Numbered from the stretch's first letter, positions 40,443 to 51,399 are shown. The stretch is 64,000 nt of DNA from Heligmosomoides polygyrus polygyrus (GCA_947396885.1 OX377205.1:98438428-98502427), one strand, 5' to 3'. A program made the numbers and translations. Notes: generated from the letters alone by a model not told the origin.

Positions 40443-40608
40443 GGACCTGTTCATACTTCGCGACGGGAGCGATGGGAGCGATTGGTCGGCCAGCAAAATC
40501 ATACGTATTGATTTTCGCTGGGCGATGGCTGGCCAAAAATCGATATGTATGATTTGGCTGGCCGACCAATCTCTTCCGTCACTCCTGTCGCGAAGTATGA
40601 ACAGGCCC
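40443..40608. mobile_element. PIF-like MITE, family A2 (GTTCATACTTCGCGAC ends), TAA duplication
   Basis: Ends GGACCTGTTCATACTTCGCG and CGCGAAGTATGAACAGGCCC; stem GGCCAGCAAAATCATACG. TAA flanks at 40440-40442 and 40609-40611. Confidence 0.85.
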
Positions 40609-40611
40609 TAA

Positions 40612-40745
40612 GGCCTCGTTTATACTTCAACGCCGAGCGACGCGACGTCACGTATGATGACCATATTGATTGAGCGACGCGATCGATCAATTTGGCCACT
40701 TTACATGCCGTCGCGTTGCTCGGCGTCGGAAGTATAAACGGAGTC
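40612..40745. mobile_element. PIF-like MITE family A, copy 8
   Basis: Ends GGCCTCGTTTATACTTC and GGAAGTATAAACGGAGTC. It shares the TAA at 40609-40611 with the adjacent A2 element, and TAA follows at 40746-40748, so one MITE inserted exactly at the border of the other. Confidence 0.88.
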
Positions 40746-40774
40746 TAAGGCTCCTATGGGATTCGCGTTCACAG

Positions 40775-40834
40775 ATTTCCAAAGGTGGCGACGAGTTGTG
40801 GGACAAAGTGGACGAGTTTTCCGTACAGATTTGG
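40775..40834 (+). CDS. Possible 60-nt exon of an unidentified gene
   Basis: GTTCACAG precedes and GTAAGG follows 20 open codons (ISKGGDELWDKVDEF, then SVQIW). It could join in phase to the exon pair at 41,770. No family was recognised, and a palindrome lies between, so this is weak. Confidence 0.2.
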
Positions 40835-40845
40835 GTAAGGCTGTC

Positions 40846-41560
40846 GTTGCGGGACCAGAACAACGCTCCATCCACTTCGATCACGTGATGAGGAGGTTGC
40901 TGGTGATGTTCATCTACCATTCTTCGCTTATTTTCAACTTCTAGGCGATTTTTGTGTTCGTTGAAAGTTCTACTATCAGCTTTCTCTACGGGGTTTCCCT
41001 GTTCCTTGACTTTTCACTCGTATTTTTCGTGTTTCTCGAACGCAATTATGTGAATTAATAACTCGGCAACTACGAAAAGCTCAATTGAAAGGCAAAAACC
41101 ACTAAAAATGCTAAAGAAACGTGAAACAAACTCGTTTTTCCTTTTTCCTCTTTCTTTTCTGGTCGGTTTGTGTTTGTTGACAGTTTGCGAGTGAAAGTTG
41201 GCAGTTGACAACTTGCGACAAACTGTCAACAGACACCAAAAACGACCAGAAAAGAAAAGAAGAAAAGCGAGTTCTTGCGATTTCACGTTTGTTTAGTGTT
41301 TTCTAGTGATTTTTGCTTTTCAATTGCGTTTTTCGTAGTTGCCGACCTATTACTTCACATAATTGCGTTCGAGAAACACGAAAAATGCGCGTGAAGTCAA
41401 GGAACATGAAAACTCCGCAGGGAAAGCTGAAAGTAGAACTGTCAACGAACACAAAAATGGCCTAGAAGTTGAGGATAAGCGAGGAAAGATAGATGAACAT
41501 CACCAGCGGCCTCCTCTTCCTGTGATTGAAGTGGGTGACGCGTTCTTCTGATCGAGCAAC
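40846..41560. repeat. 715-bp palindrome
   Basis: GCTGGTGATGTTCATCTA (about 40,899) faces its complement (about 41,490). The arms pair for about 330 bp, with a loop near 41,190-41,225 containing TTGACAGTTTGCGA / CAACTTGCGACAAACTGTC. Confidence 0.8.
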
Positions 41561-41769
41561 GGTCACCTGTGTGCCTACGAAGACGGAGTCGGAGGATTTC
41601 CATCGAGCCTCCCACTCCGTCTGGTGGAAGGATAGTGACGTCCGCGGCAGATTTTCCCGTTGAAGTGGTTTCCATGGACCTATGCGCTGGTTTACTTTGA
41701 CGCTACAGAGCCGTATGAAGACGTTGACCCGATGGTGGCTTTGTTGTGCGCTGCCTTCTGTTAAAATAG

Positions 41770-42035
41770 GATTCACTGGAGTTCCGTGACAGGCTGACGA
41801 CTGAGCAGGATTTCAGCGGCTCCACTGGGAATTCTATGCAGGTATGTCTCGTTGTTTTCTGAGATTATCCACTCGATTTGTTGTGTAGGAGTTGTTGATC
41901 AAATAAAGTGTTGATTTGTCGATCACATTCTGCTGCTGTTTCCGTTGTATAACATTGCCTAAGGCGTTCAAAGTATTAAGATTTGCTTGTTTTCAGGAGT
42001 ACGGTGGCTTCGACGGAGTTTCAGTGCCAGGATGA
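41770..42035 (+). CDS. Possible last two exons of an unidentified gene
   Basis: Exon 41770-41841 (24 codons, DSLEFRDRLTTEQDFSG...) follows TTAAAATAG and ends at CAG with donor GTATGT. Exon 41997-42035 (EYGGFDGVSVPG, stop) follows the nematode-type acceptor TTGTTTTCAG. The 155-bp intron is phase 0. Good splice signals and coding-like composition support it. No upstream exon is certain and no family was recognised, so it may be chance. Confidence 0.33.
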
Positions 42036-42146
42036 TGGCTGTGTCATTGTTTGGACTGGGAGAAGCCAGGCCGCTATCGTTGTTCTAGAGTGTGACTGAG
42101 CTGTCTCGTTGGAAGTGCTGATATTTCTCTGTACATCAAAGTTATA

Positions 42147-42437
42147 ACGCGTGTAGCGCAGTCGGAGGAGGCGGCGGCTGTCGCCTGCACCCGATAGCAG
42201 GTTCCTGGTTCGGATTTTCCTCCCAGGCCAAGCAGGCCTTCCATCCCTCCGGAGTCGGTGAATTGGTACCAGACTTGTCTGGGAAGGATATAGCGCTGAC
42301 TTGCTCATCGGCAGGCCATCGCAAGCCGTTATATGGCCAAATACGCATTCAAATCGCATCCACGACATCCCGTAGAAGTAGAATGCGTGGCGCATCCCAG
42401 AAGGGGTTGTGTAACACCGTCCTTTATCCTTATCCTT
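42147..42437 (+). mobile_element. tRNA-derived SINE, copy 4 (full length)
   Basis: Head ACGCGTGTAGCGCAGTCGG, B-box region GGTTCCTGGTTCGGATT, tail CCTTTATCCTTATCC at 42,423-42,437. Confidence 0.88.
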
Positions 42438-42450
42438 GTATCAGACCAAG

Positions 42451-42663
42451 GTGCAATCCCAATAGGGAGGGGTAGGGTCCACCTTTAACGGGACGTGCGT
42501 TCTAGCCCACGTCTTCCGGCATGTCCATCTCAAATCCCTGGCTTTCCCGGAGAGTCTCCCGGTGGCTGTCCTACGTTGTACATTATGTTACATGTGTTTT
42601 CTATTCAACTATTGTTTAAATGTGTGTATAAGAGTGACCTCCCCCTCCCCATTGGGATTACCA
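42451..42663. mobile_element. Small MITE, ends GTGCAATCCCAATAGGGAGG
   Basis: Same ends as the element split at 3891-5092; the right end reads CCTCCCCATTGGGATTACCAC. Confidence 0.55.
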
Positions 42664-42943
42664 CCCAAAGTAATGGACTTCTTCGGTATCAGACTATCCC
42701 AGGAGGTCAACCTTGTGGTGCTATCGTAGTCCACCGCTTAGTGTACGCGCTGCTGCCTTCTCTATCGTGTAAGGATTACGGTATCCGGGAAGTTTTGAGA
42801 ATTTTTGGTCGGTTTAATCAAGACATGCCCAAACAATGCTAACGATCAGCAGTCGACAAAGTGGTTCTCCTTTGTCACGACGTCTCTCCATCGATCGATT
42901 GGACAGAGCAGCTACATGTTTGTCGTCTGCAAGCTTGACGTCG
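42664..42943. other. Spacer, nothing recognised
   Basis: No structure supported. Confidence 0.3.
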
Positions 42944-43268
42944 TGGGGCCGGATTCAACAACCGCTTACTGCCCTCTAAGCCTTGGTTTATACTTGCGTC
43001 GTCACGCGGCGCGGCACCATGATCGCCATAGATATCGATTTTTCGCGCCGTCCGGTCGATATCTATCCCGACCATGGTGCCGCGCCGCGCAGCGGCAGAA
43101 GTATAAACTGGGGCTAACGGGACAATACCGCCATCATCAACCGGTTACTGCCCTTTTAACGGTGACAATATCGCCAAACCTGATGCTGATGAATGTCATA
43201 TGAGGGGTATTTGGCGATATTTTCACCGTTGGAGGATGGTAAGCGGGCGGTTGATGAGTCTGGTCCCT
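42944..43268. mobile_element. Family B-like MITE interrupted by a family A MITE
   Basis: Outer ends GGGGCCGGATTCAACAACCG and GATGAGTCTGGTCCC; the inner GGTGACAATATCGCCAAA stem is complementary to TTTGGCGATATTTTCACC. The left arm is opened by MITE A copy 11. Confidence 0.7.
42980..43114. mobile_element. PIF-like MITE family A, copy 11, exact TAA duplication
   Basis: Ends GCCTTGGTTTATACTTGCG and GAAGTATAAACTGGGGC, with TAA at 42977-42979 and 43115-43117. Confidence 0.9.
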
Positions 43269-43579
43269 GGCGATTGTGGAATTCAGTAATAGATATAACA
43301 AGGACTGAGGCCAGGAGACCATATACAATACCGCTTCTGTTTTTGGTTTTTAGGCGAATTAGACGCAATTAAAAGCGCAGTTCTCGGCGTTTTCCCACAA
43401 CTCCATTCAAAAAGGCTAACTCGAAAAATCAATATAACGATTCAAATCCAGTGTGGTTGATCTATGCAATGATATAGGTTTCACCCAGGGGCTTTTCTCG
43501 CCCGACTCGGGAATGGTACTAGGCTCGAAAAAGCCGGGTACCATCTCCGAGTTTTGGCAACGCTCCCCACACCACCTAA

Positions 43580-43989
43580 GGGCCTGTTCATACTTCGCGA
43601 CAGCAGCGACAAGAACGGCAGGAGCGTAGGAGCCTGTTCATACTTCGCGACGGGAGCGACGGCAGAGGCGCCAGCGACAGGGCGAAGAATGCGTATCGAT
43701 CAGTGTCGGAAAAATCAATAGGTATGCTTTGCCTTGTCGCTCCTGTCGCTGGCGTCGCTGCCGTCCCGGAGTACGAACAGGCCCTAGAGCGCGCAGCCCG
43801 CGGAGGTATGAACAGGCGCCAGCAGCGACTGGAGCAACTAGAGCGACAAAAGCGACTGGAGCGACAGCGCCAGCGCTCGAGTATGAACACTTTTCGACGG
43901 CGCGCGATCGATTTTAATCGATGTGCATGTTTTAATCGATATGTGTCACGTGCGACGAGTCGCTCTTGTAGCGAAGTATGAACAGGACC
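43580..43989. mobile_element. Family A2 MITE with a second A2 MITE nested inside
   Basis: Outer ends GGGCCTGTTCATACTTCGCG and AGCGAAGTATGAACAGGACC, bordered by TAA and TTA. The inner element at 43,632-43,785 has the same ends (GCCTGTTCATACTTCGCGAC ... GAACAGGCCC). A CAGCGACTGGAGC-type triplet-rich stem follows. Confidence 0.78.
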
Positions 43990-43992
43990 TTA

Positions 43993-44390
43993 TGCACATC
44001 TCCGGAGCGTCTCACATTGGGATGGCAGAGTAGGGTTTGAAGCAGAGGATTCCTACTGGAGTACCACTATCGCGGCCGTGAGCTGCTCATAGCTAGCGAA
44101 TGAATTGAATGATTCTGCTGGAAAGATCGCCCACATTGGAATCGGATGGTGACTTTTGTTTTTTGATTCGGTCCTTTAAAGGGAGTGGTGGGAAAACGAC
44201 GAAAACGGCAGTTTTTTGCACCCATTCCGCCCAAAATCCAGAAGACAGGAGTAGTATTGTAGCCTCTGCAGCTCGTCCACTGAATTCTTCGCCTGATGGG
44301 GTCGGGAGTTGTTCGTAAAGATTAACAACTTCCGGGAGTCGAGACGCGATCTCTGTCCGCAGATTTGCTCTCGGGAAGAATCCTACTATA
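43993..44390. other. Spacer, nothing recognised
   Basis: No structure supported. Confidence 0.3.
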
Positions 44391-44395
44391 TATTA

Positions 44396-44523
44396 GGATG
44401 GCCAAAACTCAAACAACAAATTTCATTATAACTCAACGGTTCTGAGGAATGTATTTGCCATTAAGGTCAACGACCTTGCTGCTATCGATCAGCCAACTTC
44501 CGCATGGATTACTTTTGCCCCCC
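44396..44523. mobile_element. 128-bp MITE derived from the mariner at 50,493
   Basis: The ends (GGATGGCCAAAACTC; GATTACTTTTGCCCCCC) and the internal block GAGGAATGTATTTGCCATTA plus GCTATCGATCAGCCAACTTC match the left 140 bp and the extreme right end of the 907-bp mariner relic. TA flanks at 44394-44395 and 44524-44525. It is an internal-deletion derivative. Confidence 0.85.
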
Positions 44524-44699
44524 TAATATAACGACAACACATGCCGTAACATCACTGACCTAAGGGAAGTAGTTTTTGTGAAACTAAGAACTCGCTAACA
44601 TCTAGGATCTGCTGAGTACTTTATTGGCATCCAGCCGCTTCCACTTCCATACGTTTATCGTACACATTCTCTCCGGACCGTCCAGTAAAGCCATTGGCT

Positions 44700-45240
44700 T
44701 GTGATGCGCAGTACTTCTGCCCTCAGGTTGCTCCTCTGCAACCGCTTTCATGCCCAACAGCTTGCCTTACCTGATATTGTTGGCACGTCTCCGAATCCAG
44801 ACGCCAGGTTCCCCCTCACTCGTTTCTTCTTACTGGAGCGAATTGCTTGTCCGCATTTACTGGTCATCTCTCCCCCCCCCCCCCCACCTTCGCAGTCCCA
44901 ACTCTTGGCCCACTTTCTTGTTACCACTATTACTTACTCCCTTACTGGTCTCTTCTAGCTGGTTTCCACGTTCTCGTCCTTCCTCCAGGTTGTTCCTTTC
45001 CTTCCTGGTCGCTCTCCTGGTCCACCGTAGAGGTCCCCTTACTGCCCTTCTCCATCCCTCCCCTTAGTGGTCCTTCCATGCGCACGGCAGACCTCGGTGA
45101 CACGTATTCCGAATCAGGACGCTCAGAAACGGGCGCAGTTGCCGCTGGAAGCAGGAGGCTGCGCTTCCTCTGCTGCAGCAACATCCCATGTTGACCGGCA
45201 AGCGTTGCCCGCGCGAGGTACGCAGAGGCGTATCTCACGC
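44700..45240. repeat. Decayed relative of the 361-1320 repeat block
   Basis: GGCACGTCTCCGAATCCAGA, several TTACTGGTC / CCCCTTA repeats, C tracts and GACCTCGGTGACACGTATTC occur in the same order of motifs as the block at the window start. Confidence 0.55.
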
Positions 45241-45289
45241 AGGTTTGATCACTCGGACGTCGTCGAAGGCTAGCTCAATTATGTAGTGG

Positions 45290-45318
45290 TAGATAGATAG
45301 ATAGATAGATAGATAGAT
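45290..45318. repeat. (GATA)n microsatellite
   Basis: About seven GATA units. Confidence 0.95.
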
Positions 45319-45382
45319 GTAGATAGCTCATAATAGACGGAGCCGGTGAAGGAGAAGAAGAACGAGCGATCTTAACGTGGTG

Positions 45383-45763
45383 ACCAGACGCTGATTCGGA
45401 TAATTCGGATTCGTCATTTTTTCCAAATCCTGGTTAAAATCATTGTGCGAATAATGGCATCATTGAAAAGCTTGAATCCTTGGGCGATTCGGATAGGGGC
45501 CATTTTCAGCACATGAATTTTCAGAAAATTCAGAGAACTGATTTTTGATAGGAAAACTGATATCCTATCCGATTCGGATATCCGATGTGAAATCTGAAGA
45601 TATTTGGATCGTCTGAAAATCTTTCCTGCTAAGGCTACTCTTATCTGAATCATTCCAAGATCGGGAGCTTCTCAAAAATGCTATTATTCGCATACTCTTT
45701 TTAACCGAATTTGAAAAAAAATGACAAATTCCGAATTATCCGGATCAGTGTCGGATCCAATGT
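45383..45763. mobile_element. MITE family D, copy 2
   Basis: Ends AGACGCTGATTCGGATAATT and CCGGATCAGTGTCGGATCC. The arms share TTTTTCCAAATCCTGGTTAA-type sequence with the copy at 14,870. Confidence 0.65.
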
Positions 45764-46370
45764 CTACTGGTGAGCTCGTCTTAAGAATGTTGCGGCTTCT
45801 CGTGTGGTAACGACTGCAATTTTCTGTCTGGATTTTCGTGTGGAATCCACTTTTTCCCTGAGCTAGGGAGGAGTTAGTCTCAGTCGGTCGAGAAGTCGAT
45901 CCACACCCGATGATCCTTTTCGCGCCAAGGCAGAAGCTTCAGGAGAGAATGCCCAGAATTGGAGTAGTACTTAAGAACTCTGAGAACTATGAGCAGCACT
46001 GCTTCTCAGGGAATCCAGAATTCGAGCACAGCTTGATTCTCAAAACTTACCAGATACCCTAATATGATGCCCGAGTTACGGATGGAGCAACTTCGAGTCC
46101 CGGCTGGCACCAGAGTTTTGATCACAAGCAAACACTATAACGTAGATCGTGCTTATTTTCTGACAATGAGTTCGGAACGTCGTCATCCAGAAAGTCTTCG
46201 AACATTTCGCACGATATCGATTGCCGAGAATTATCCGATCATTCAAATTCGAATTGGAGCGTGTTCGAAAGTCGTGGCACTTTTGAATATTCGCATTCGA
46301 TTACATGCGAAAAACCCGATTAGTTGGATACTCGAGTACGAATATTCAAATTCGAAGGCCTATTCGAATG
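45764..46370. other. Spacer, nothing recognised
   Basis: TATTCGAATT / AATTCGAATA motifs recur weakly at 46,240-46,370; no gene. Confidence 0.3.
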
Positions 46371-46640
46371 GACGCGTGCAGCGCAGTCGATAGAGGTGGC
46401 GGGTGTCGCATGCATCCGATGCCAGGTTCCTGGTTCGGATTTCCTGCTTCCATCCCTTCCGGGTGGTACCAGGCTTGTCCGGGAAGGATAAAGAGCGCTG
46501 ACATGTTCCTGGGCTGGCCACCGCAAGTCTCGTATGTTAGTCCAATTACACATTCAGATCGTCTTCACGCATCCTTAGAAGTAGAATGCGTGGCGCATTC
46601 CAAAGGGGTTGAGTAGCGCCGTCCTTTATCCTTTATCCTT
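46371..46640 (+). mobile_element. tRNA-derived SINE, copy 5
   Basis: Head GACGCGTGCAGCGCAGTCGA, diverged body with an internal deletion near 46,450, tail CCTTTATCCTTTATCC to 46,640. Confidence 0.82.
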
Positions 46641-46672
46641 TCTACCTATTCAAATAGGTGAAGAGGACCTAT

Positions 46673-46806
46673 GCCCTGGTTTAGAGTTGCGCAGCTGCGC
46701 TTCGCGGCACCATAGTCGGAGTAGATATCGACCGGGGGCGCGACAAATCGATATCCATGGTAACCATCACGCCGCGCCGCGTGGAGGTGCAAGTGTAAAC
46801 TAGGCC
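46673..46806. mobile_element. PIF-like MITE family A, copy 12
   Basis: Left end GCCCTGGTTTAGAGTTG, right end GCAAGTGTAAACTAGGCC followed by TAA. Stem core GTAGATATCGACCGG. The left border lacks a clean TTA. Confidence 0.7.
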
Positions 46807-47129
46807 TAATTGTAAACCAACGTATCCTATTCGTCGCGAGGGAAAAACTATGTGGATTCTGTAGGCCACCTGTTTCGACTTTGTGCTCGTGACGACGATG
46901 GTCCGAATTTGGTACTGACTCACCTTGACGAACACCTTCCAGTGTTGAAATAGTTGTACGCTTTCCTTCATCTATTTCGCTGGGGTGCCTGCGATAGTTC
47001 GCTGGGCATTATATTAGGGTGACCCATAATTTTCTGGGCTATATGAAGCATGAGTGTTTGGAGCGTTACAAGTTCTTTAAACAAGATGCAAACGGGACGG
47101 CTCTTAGCATAAGAAGGCGATTCGAATAT

Positions 47130-47225
47130 ACAGGGTGTCTCAAAAAATGTATCCGCTGTTTGAAAGCTGATAACTTTCTTCATAGTAAAGATACTGAAGA
47201 ACTCAAGAGCTCATATGAAAGCTTA
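47130..47225. repeat. Terminal-repeat-like fragment of a further Tc1/mariner family
   Basis: ACAGGGTGTCTCAAAAAATG and the following GTTTGAAAGCTGATAACTTT match a fragment at 63,196 (GTGTCCCAAGAAATGTACAC...). No partner end was located. Confidence 0.5.
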
Positions 47226-48018
47226 CTTACTTACTTTGATACTTTGATGGTCCTTTGTCGGCTGGAGGTCTTCTCAGCGGGGACCACCACTCTTCCAGAC
47301 CGCTCGATCTCTGGCTGCTTGCATCCAGTGAGGCAGACTCCGCTCTCTGAAAGATCTTGAGAATGAGTCTGCCCATCGCGTTGGCGGTCGTCCCAGTGGT
47401 CTCTTATGGTCTCTCGGGAGCCATTCTGTGACACGGAGACTCCATCTATCGTCTTTTCGTCGAAGCAGGTGTCCGGCCCAGCGATATTTGGACTTCATGT
47501 ACTGCAGCGGTCTGCTAATTGCGACTTCTCCCGTAGCTCCGAGCTTCGTAGGCCTTCTTGTCATTGTTGACGAAGGCTTGTCCTCAGAAGACATCTCTCC
47601 AGTGCACGATGCGTAGTTTGCATCGCTCTGGCGATTGTCTTGTTGTCGGGCCAGGTTTCCGTCGCGTAACACATCGCAGGCAGTACGGAGGCGTTGAACA
47701 TCGGGGCCCTGAGGCCGGGATCCTTGACCTGATCGGTGACTTCGCGAATCGAACTGAAGGCTGCCCATGCTGCGCGTCTCCTGCGGGCGATTTCAGGAGC
47801 GAGGTCGTTATCCATGTTCAGCTCTCTTCCCAGATAGACGTAGGAGTCGACCTGTTGCAGAGCGACTCCATTTAACCTCACGAGTCCCGTGTCACACCAC
47901 TGGTTGACCATAAATTGTGCTTTGGACATATTCATGTCCAATCCAACCTTCATACCTGCCACATTGAGCTCGTTCAGCATTTCCTGGACTTCTGTGGCTG
48001 GTAGAGATGAGAACAATA
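47226..48018 (-). pseudogene. RTE-type LINE fragment, 3' part, split by a fold-back
   Basis: The minus strand reads LFSSLPATEVQEMLNELN, VDSYVYLGRELNMDNDL, RRRRAAWAAFSSIREVTDQV, LPAMCYATETWPDNKT, THRALERCLL, then in another frame YRWAGHLLRRKDDRW and RPLGRPPTRWADSF. The 3' end is marked by an AAGTAAGTAAG tail near 47,226. The missing upstream residues RFADD lie at 52,889-52,905, beyond the 4.87-kb insertion. Frameshifts occur near 47,600 and 47,990. Confidence 0.88.
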
Positions 48019-49116
48019 CAGTACCGCCGCTAAACGTTCAACCAAACGACGTTTGCGACGCAAAAACGCGTTTTTTGCGTCGCATCATGATAACTTTGTT
48101 CAAAATAAAGGCTTTCTCACCAAAATTTACAATAGCTCCTAGCATCCTCCTACCTACCAATGGGCATGCAACCGCCATTAAAAAATGGATGGAAGCCTGA
48201 AAACCAATGCCGCAATTAAGGAGGGTCCTAATTGCTGTGACCCGACCCAGCACCGTCGCCGAGTCTCGCTTAATTATGTCCCCAGGCGCAAACAGTGCTG
48301 CCCAGTTGAATTTTAAATTTTTTAAACCTAATTAAATTGTATTTTCTTGCTGTTTATGACCTTCTCCTGGCTGCGACAATTCATTTGGTACCAAATTTGG
48401 CAGGAAAATGTCTGCAGCTGCTTCAGCTGATCTTGTTTATTTCAGCGGAAGCATCCTTAGTTTAAACCTGTTATTGTGGCATGCAATCTACTCATCTTTA
48501 AGGAGGGGAAATGACATAGAAAATTTACGTTTCGAGCTCACTTTGGGCATTTGTGTGTTGGTTGCAATTCGTAAAAACTACAAGTGAACCTTGGTAAAGG
48601 CACTCCCTGTCGCCGATTTTGGCTGCGAATATCTATGTCCTAAGAAAATGAGTTCGTCCAAAAATTTGTTGGCTAACCGCACGCAATTTAGAGACTCCAA
48701 GTATCAAATATCGAGAAGCCAGGTGATCAGGTGCCCGAATTTCAGCTGGTTAAAGTGAAGACTTCTTTCAAAAGTGCGGCTGAGCTTCTACAGCGTTTCA
48801 TGCTCAGTCTTTGCAGAATGAATGCTGGGAAGCCCAGAATTCATATTAAGTATTTTTCCGCTCAAAATTTTCAACCAGTCCAGACGCCAATATTTTGACG
48901 CACCAGATCGAGCGTCGACGTAGGGGTCTTCTTCGACCATAATTGCACTGACCTGACATGCCCTACAGAGACATTGCACTCGGCTGCATGACCAACGAAT
49001 CCCTCACTTCTCTTTCTCGTAACTACGGGCCTGTTCGACCTTATGCAGCTCACCAATATCGATCATGCTGCCAAATCTTGAGGACCTTTTGGGTTTTCCG
49101 GATTGCGCACATCATA

Positions 49117-50153
49117 TTAGGTTGTCTGGGAAGTTCTCAGCGTTTTCGCGTTTTAAGTGCTTCACTGTAATCTAACATAACTTTCTCAAATCTAATTGGA
49201 TTTAGTCGAAGTAAGCACCGCTCGAGTCAGCACACTTTTGCCAACAGGGAACAAATTGACTTATTCCATCAACGAAAGAATTAGATGGTCGAGATTCGAT
49301 AAAATTCACGAAGGCTGTTTTGGCTTGGTGTTAACTGGTAAAGGTTTTACCAGCGAGAAAGTTCTGAAAATGTTTGAAAAAACGGCAGTCCGTTGGTGAG
49401 AAGCCTGGAGAATATGACGGGTGAGGCAGAATTTCAACCCTTAGTTCGTTTTATGTTCATGTGGTGATTTGCGAAACGTGTGGCGGGCGCTATCGTGCAA
49501 AAGAATCGGGCCTCTTCTGTTGACCAATTCCGGCTGAAGCAGATGCAATTTTCGGTGAATTTTGTCGAATTCCTTACAGTGGGACTTTGCTGTGATCGTT
49601 TAGCCTAGCACCGAAAGTTGTACACCAGCCGCTGACCACCACACAGTGACCATTACCTCTTTTGGTGGAGATTCGTCTTCAGAAAATGCCTAGGGGGTTC
49701 ATTGGCGTGCAACCACCTTCCAAAGGCGTATCAAAGCATCTGCAACAGCAGTTTTACTCACGTCTAGCTCTTCCGCGATACCGCGAACTGTTTGAGATGG
49801 TTCGGCTTCCACCAATTCCTTCAACTCGTCGTCCAGGATTGCTCTAGATCGACCGCTACGGGATCATCTTCGAGGATGAAATCTCCAGTCCGGATTTTAC
49901 TGAAGCACTGGCGCACAGTCCTTCTCCAACTCTATTAGGCCCCACACTTGATCGATATGTCGAGCTGTCTCGGCTGCGGATTGTCCCAGTTTGAAGTTGA
50001 AATAAAATATCGCTCGGAATTGCTCTTTCGACATACTCCAATAAGCCCTTCAAGAACAGAAATATAATGCGCAATACAGGTTGAATTTTTACTTGATAAT
50101 AGACGAATGAAAGACAGCAACGCAAAACGTTGAGAATTTTCCGGACAACCTAA
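49117..50153 (-). mobile_element. Mariner relic, 1037 bp, in the fold-back interior
   Basis: Ends TTAGGTTGTCTGGGAAGTTC and a similar complement, with TA at 49115-49116 and 50154-50155. The minus strand near 50,040-49,945 encodes the transposase start (MSKEQFRAIFYFNFKLGQSA, ETARHIDQVWG). The end near 49,190-49,300 encodes a decayed C-terminus (CADSSGAYFD). The middle is frameshifted and partly deleted. It sits exactly at the inner edge of the left long arm. Confidence 0.85.
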
Positions 50154-50155
50154 TA

Positions 50156-50490
50156 ACATGAGTTTGTTGGCTGAAAATTTTGGTACGATTTCTTTCATGC
50201 TTTCATTCACTTACTCAAAAACTGAACACTTCCTTTGAAGTTTTATAAAATTCTCATTTTTTGTAGAAAATAATGGTTGATATCCTGTTCTAAAAAGCAG
50301 AACAGCGGCAGTTTTAGTGCCGAAAAGGGATTGCGCCATGCAATTGTCCAAGACTTCGCTGTTTTTATTCGATTGATACCAAAATTGCTGTTTGCGTAGA
50401 GTTTTACGCCTCTTAACAACATAACAAAGAAAATTATAAAAAAACACATATTCCCACCTTGGTACTTCATGTAAGCAGCGTTCTCACTGT
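50156..50490. other. AT-rich interior of the fold-back
   Basis: It contains the recurring GATTGCGCCATGCAATTGTC segment (about 50,328); nothing coding. Confidence 0.4.
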
Positions 50491-50492
50491 TA

Positions 50493-51399
50493 GGGGGGGG
50501 GGCAAAAGTAATGAGACAAATTGAAAAAAATCCTTTATCTCTCTATAACTCAATTACAAATCAACGATGCTGAGGAATATGTATGCCATTAAGGTCAGTG
50601 ACCTTGCTGCCATCGATCAGCCAACTTCCTGATCCCATCTTTCCAGAACTGCTTAGGCCTGGTGCTGATCCACTGCTCGTTATGGTTGTCGAGGTCTGCT
50701 TGGGTCCTTGTGTTCCTTCCGACCATGAAGTCCCGTAGGCCCAAGAAGTAGTGGTAGTCGCATGGAGAGATGTCCGGCGAATACGGTGGGTGAAGCATGT
50801 GAACGTAGCCCAGCTGGGCAAGCTTATCCATGATCACTTGTTCCCGATGGGGTGCGGCGTTGTCGAAGAGGAGGACCTTCTTGACGCGCTGCGACTGAAT
50901 AAGTTCGAGTCGCAGGTCCATCTCTTCTATTTCGTTTACCATGGCCTTGGAGTCCATCGTCGTGTTTTTGGTAAACAGCTTCCAATATACCGACCCATGG
51001 GCGCAGACCCAAATGCTCTGAAGGTGCTTCTCGCCGTGAATATCTCGCCGAACGAAGGTCGATAACGGGTCAACAGGCCTCACCCAGACTGGCTGCTTGG
51101 CAGGGCTAAGCTAGAAGACGTATTTCTCATTCTGCGTTAAGATTGAGTCCAGGCTGCTCGGGGTTGAGAATCGGGAGAGATTTGCGCGACACAGGTCGAC
51201 TCCTCAGGCTGGGGTTTCGGCATGAGACACACTGCGGTTTTGGCATGCTTCTAGAAAGGGCGGAGGTAGTAACTTCTCAGGTGGCCTTCAGTAGGTAGCA
51301 TACAAACATGCAAATATGATAAGCACGAAACCAGACTGCAGTCACGAGATATGTGGGCACGGCATGGAGAGTCTGATTACTTTTGGTCCCCCCCCCCCC
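50493..51399 (-). mobile_element. Mariner relic with G-tract ends, 907 bp
   Basis: Ends GGGGGGGGGCAAAAGTAATG and GATTACTTTTGGTCCCC, with TA at 50491-50492 and 51400-51401. The 5' (N-terminal) third is deleted. Confidence 0.88.
50595..51165 (-). pseudogene. Mariner-type transposase fragment, catalytically dead
   Basis: The minus strand reads SLDSILTQNEKYVF, then an in-frame TAG in place of the expected Trp, then VWVRPVDPLSTFVRRDIHG, LLFDNAAPHREQVIMDKL, LHPPYSPDISPCDYHYF and KLADRWQQG. The first catalytic Asp (the T-x-DEK motif) is Asn here. The helix-turn-helix region is missing. Confidence 0.85.
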
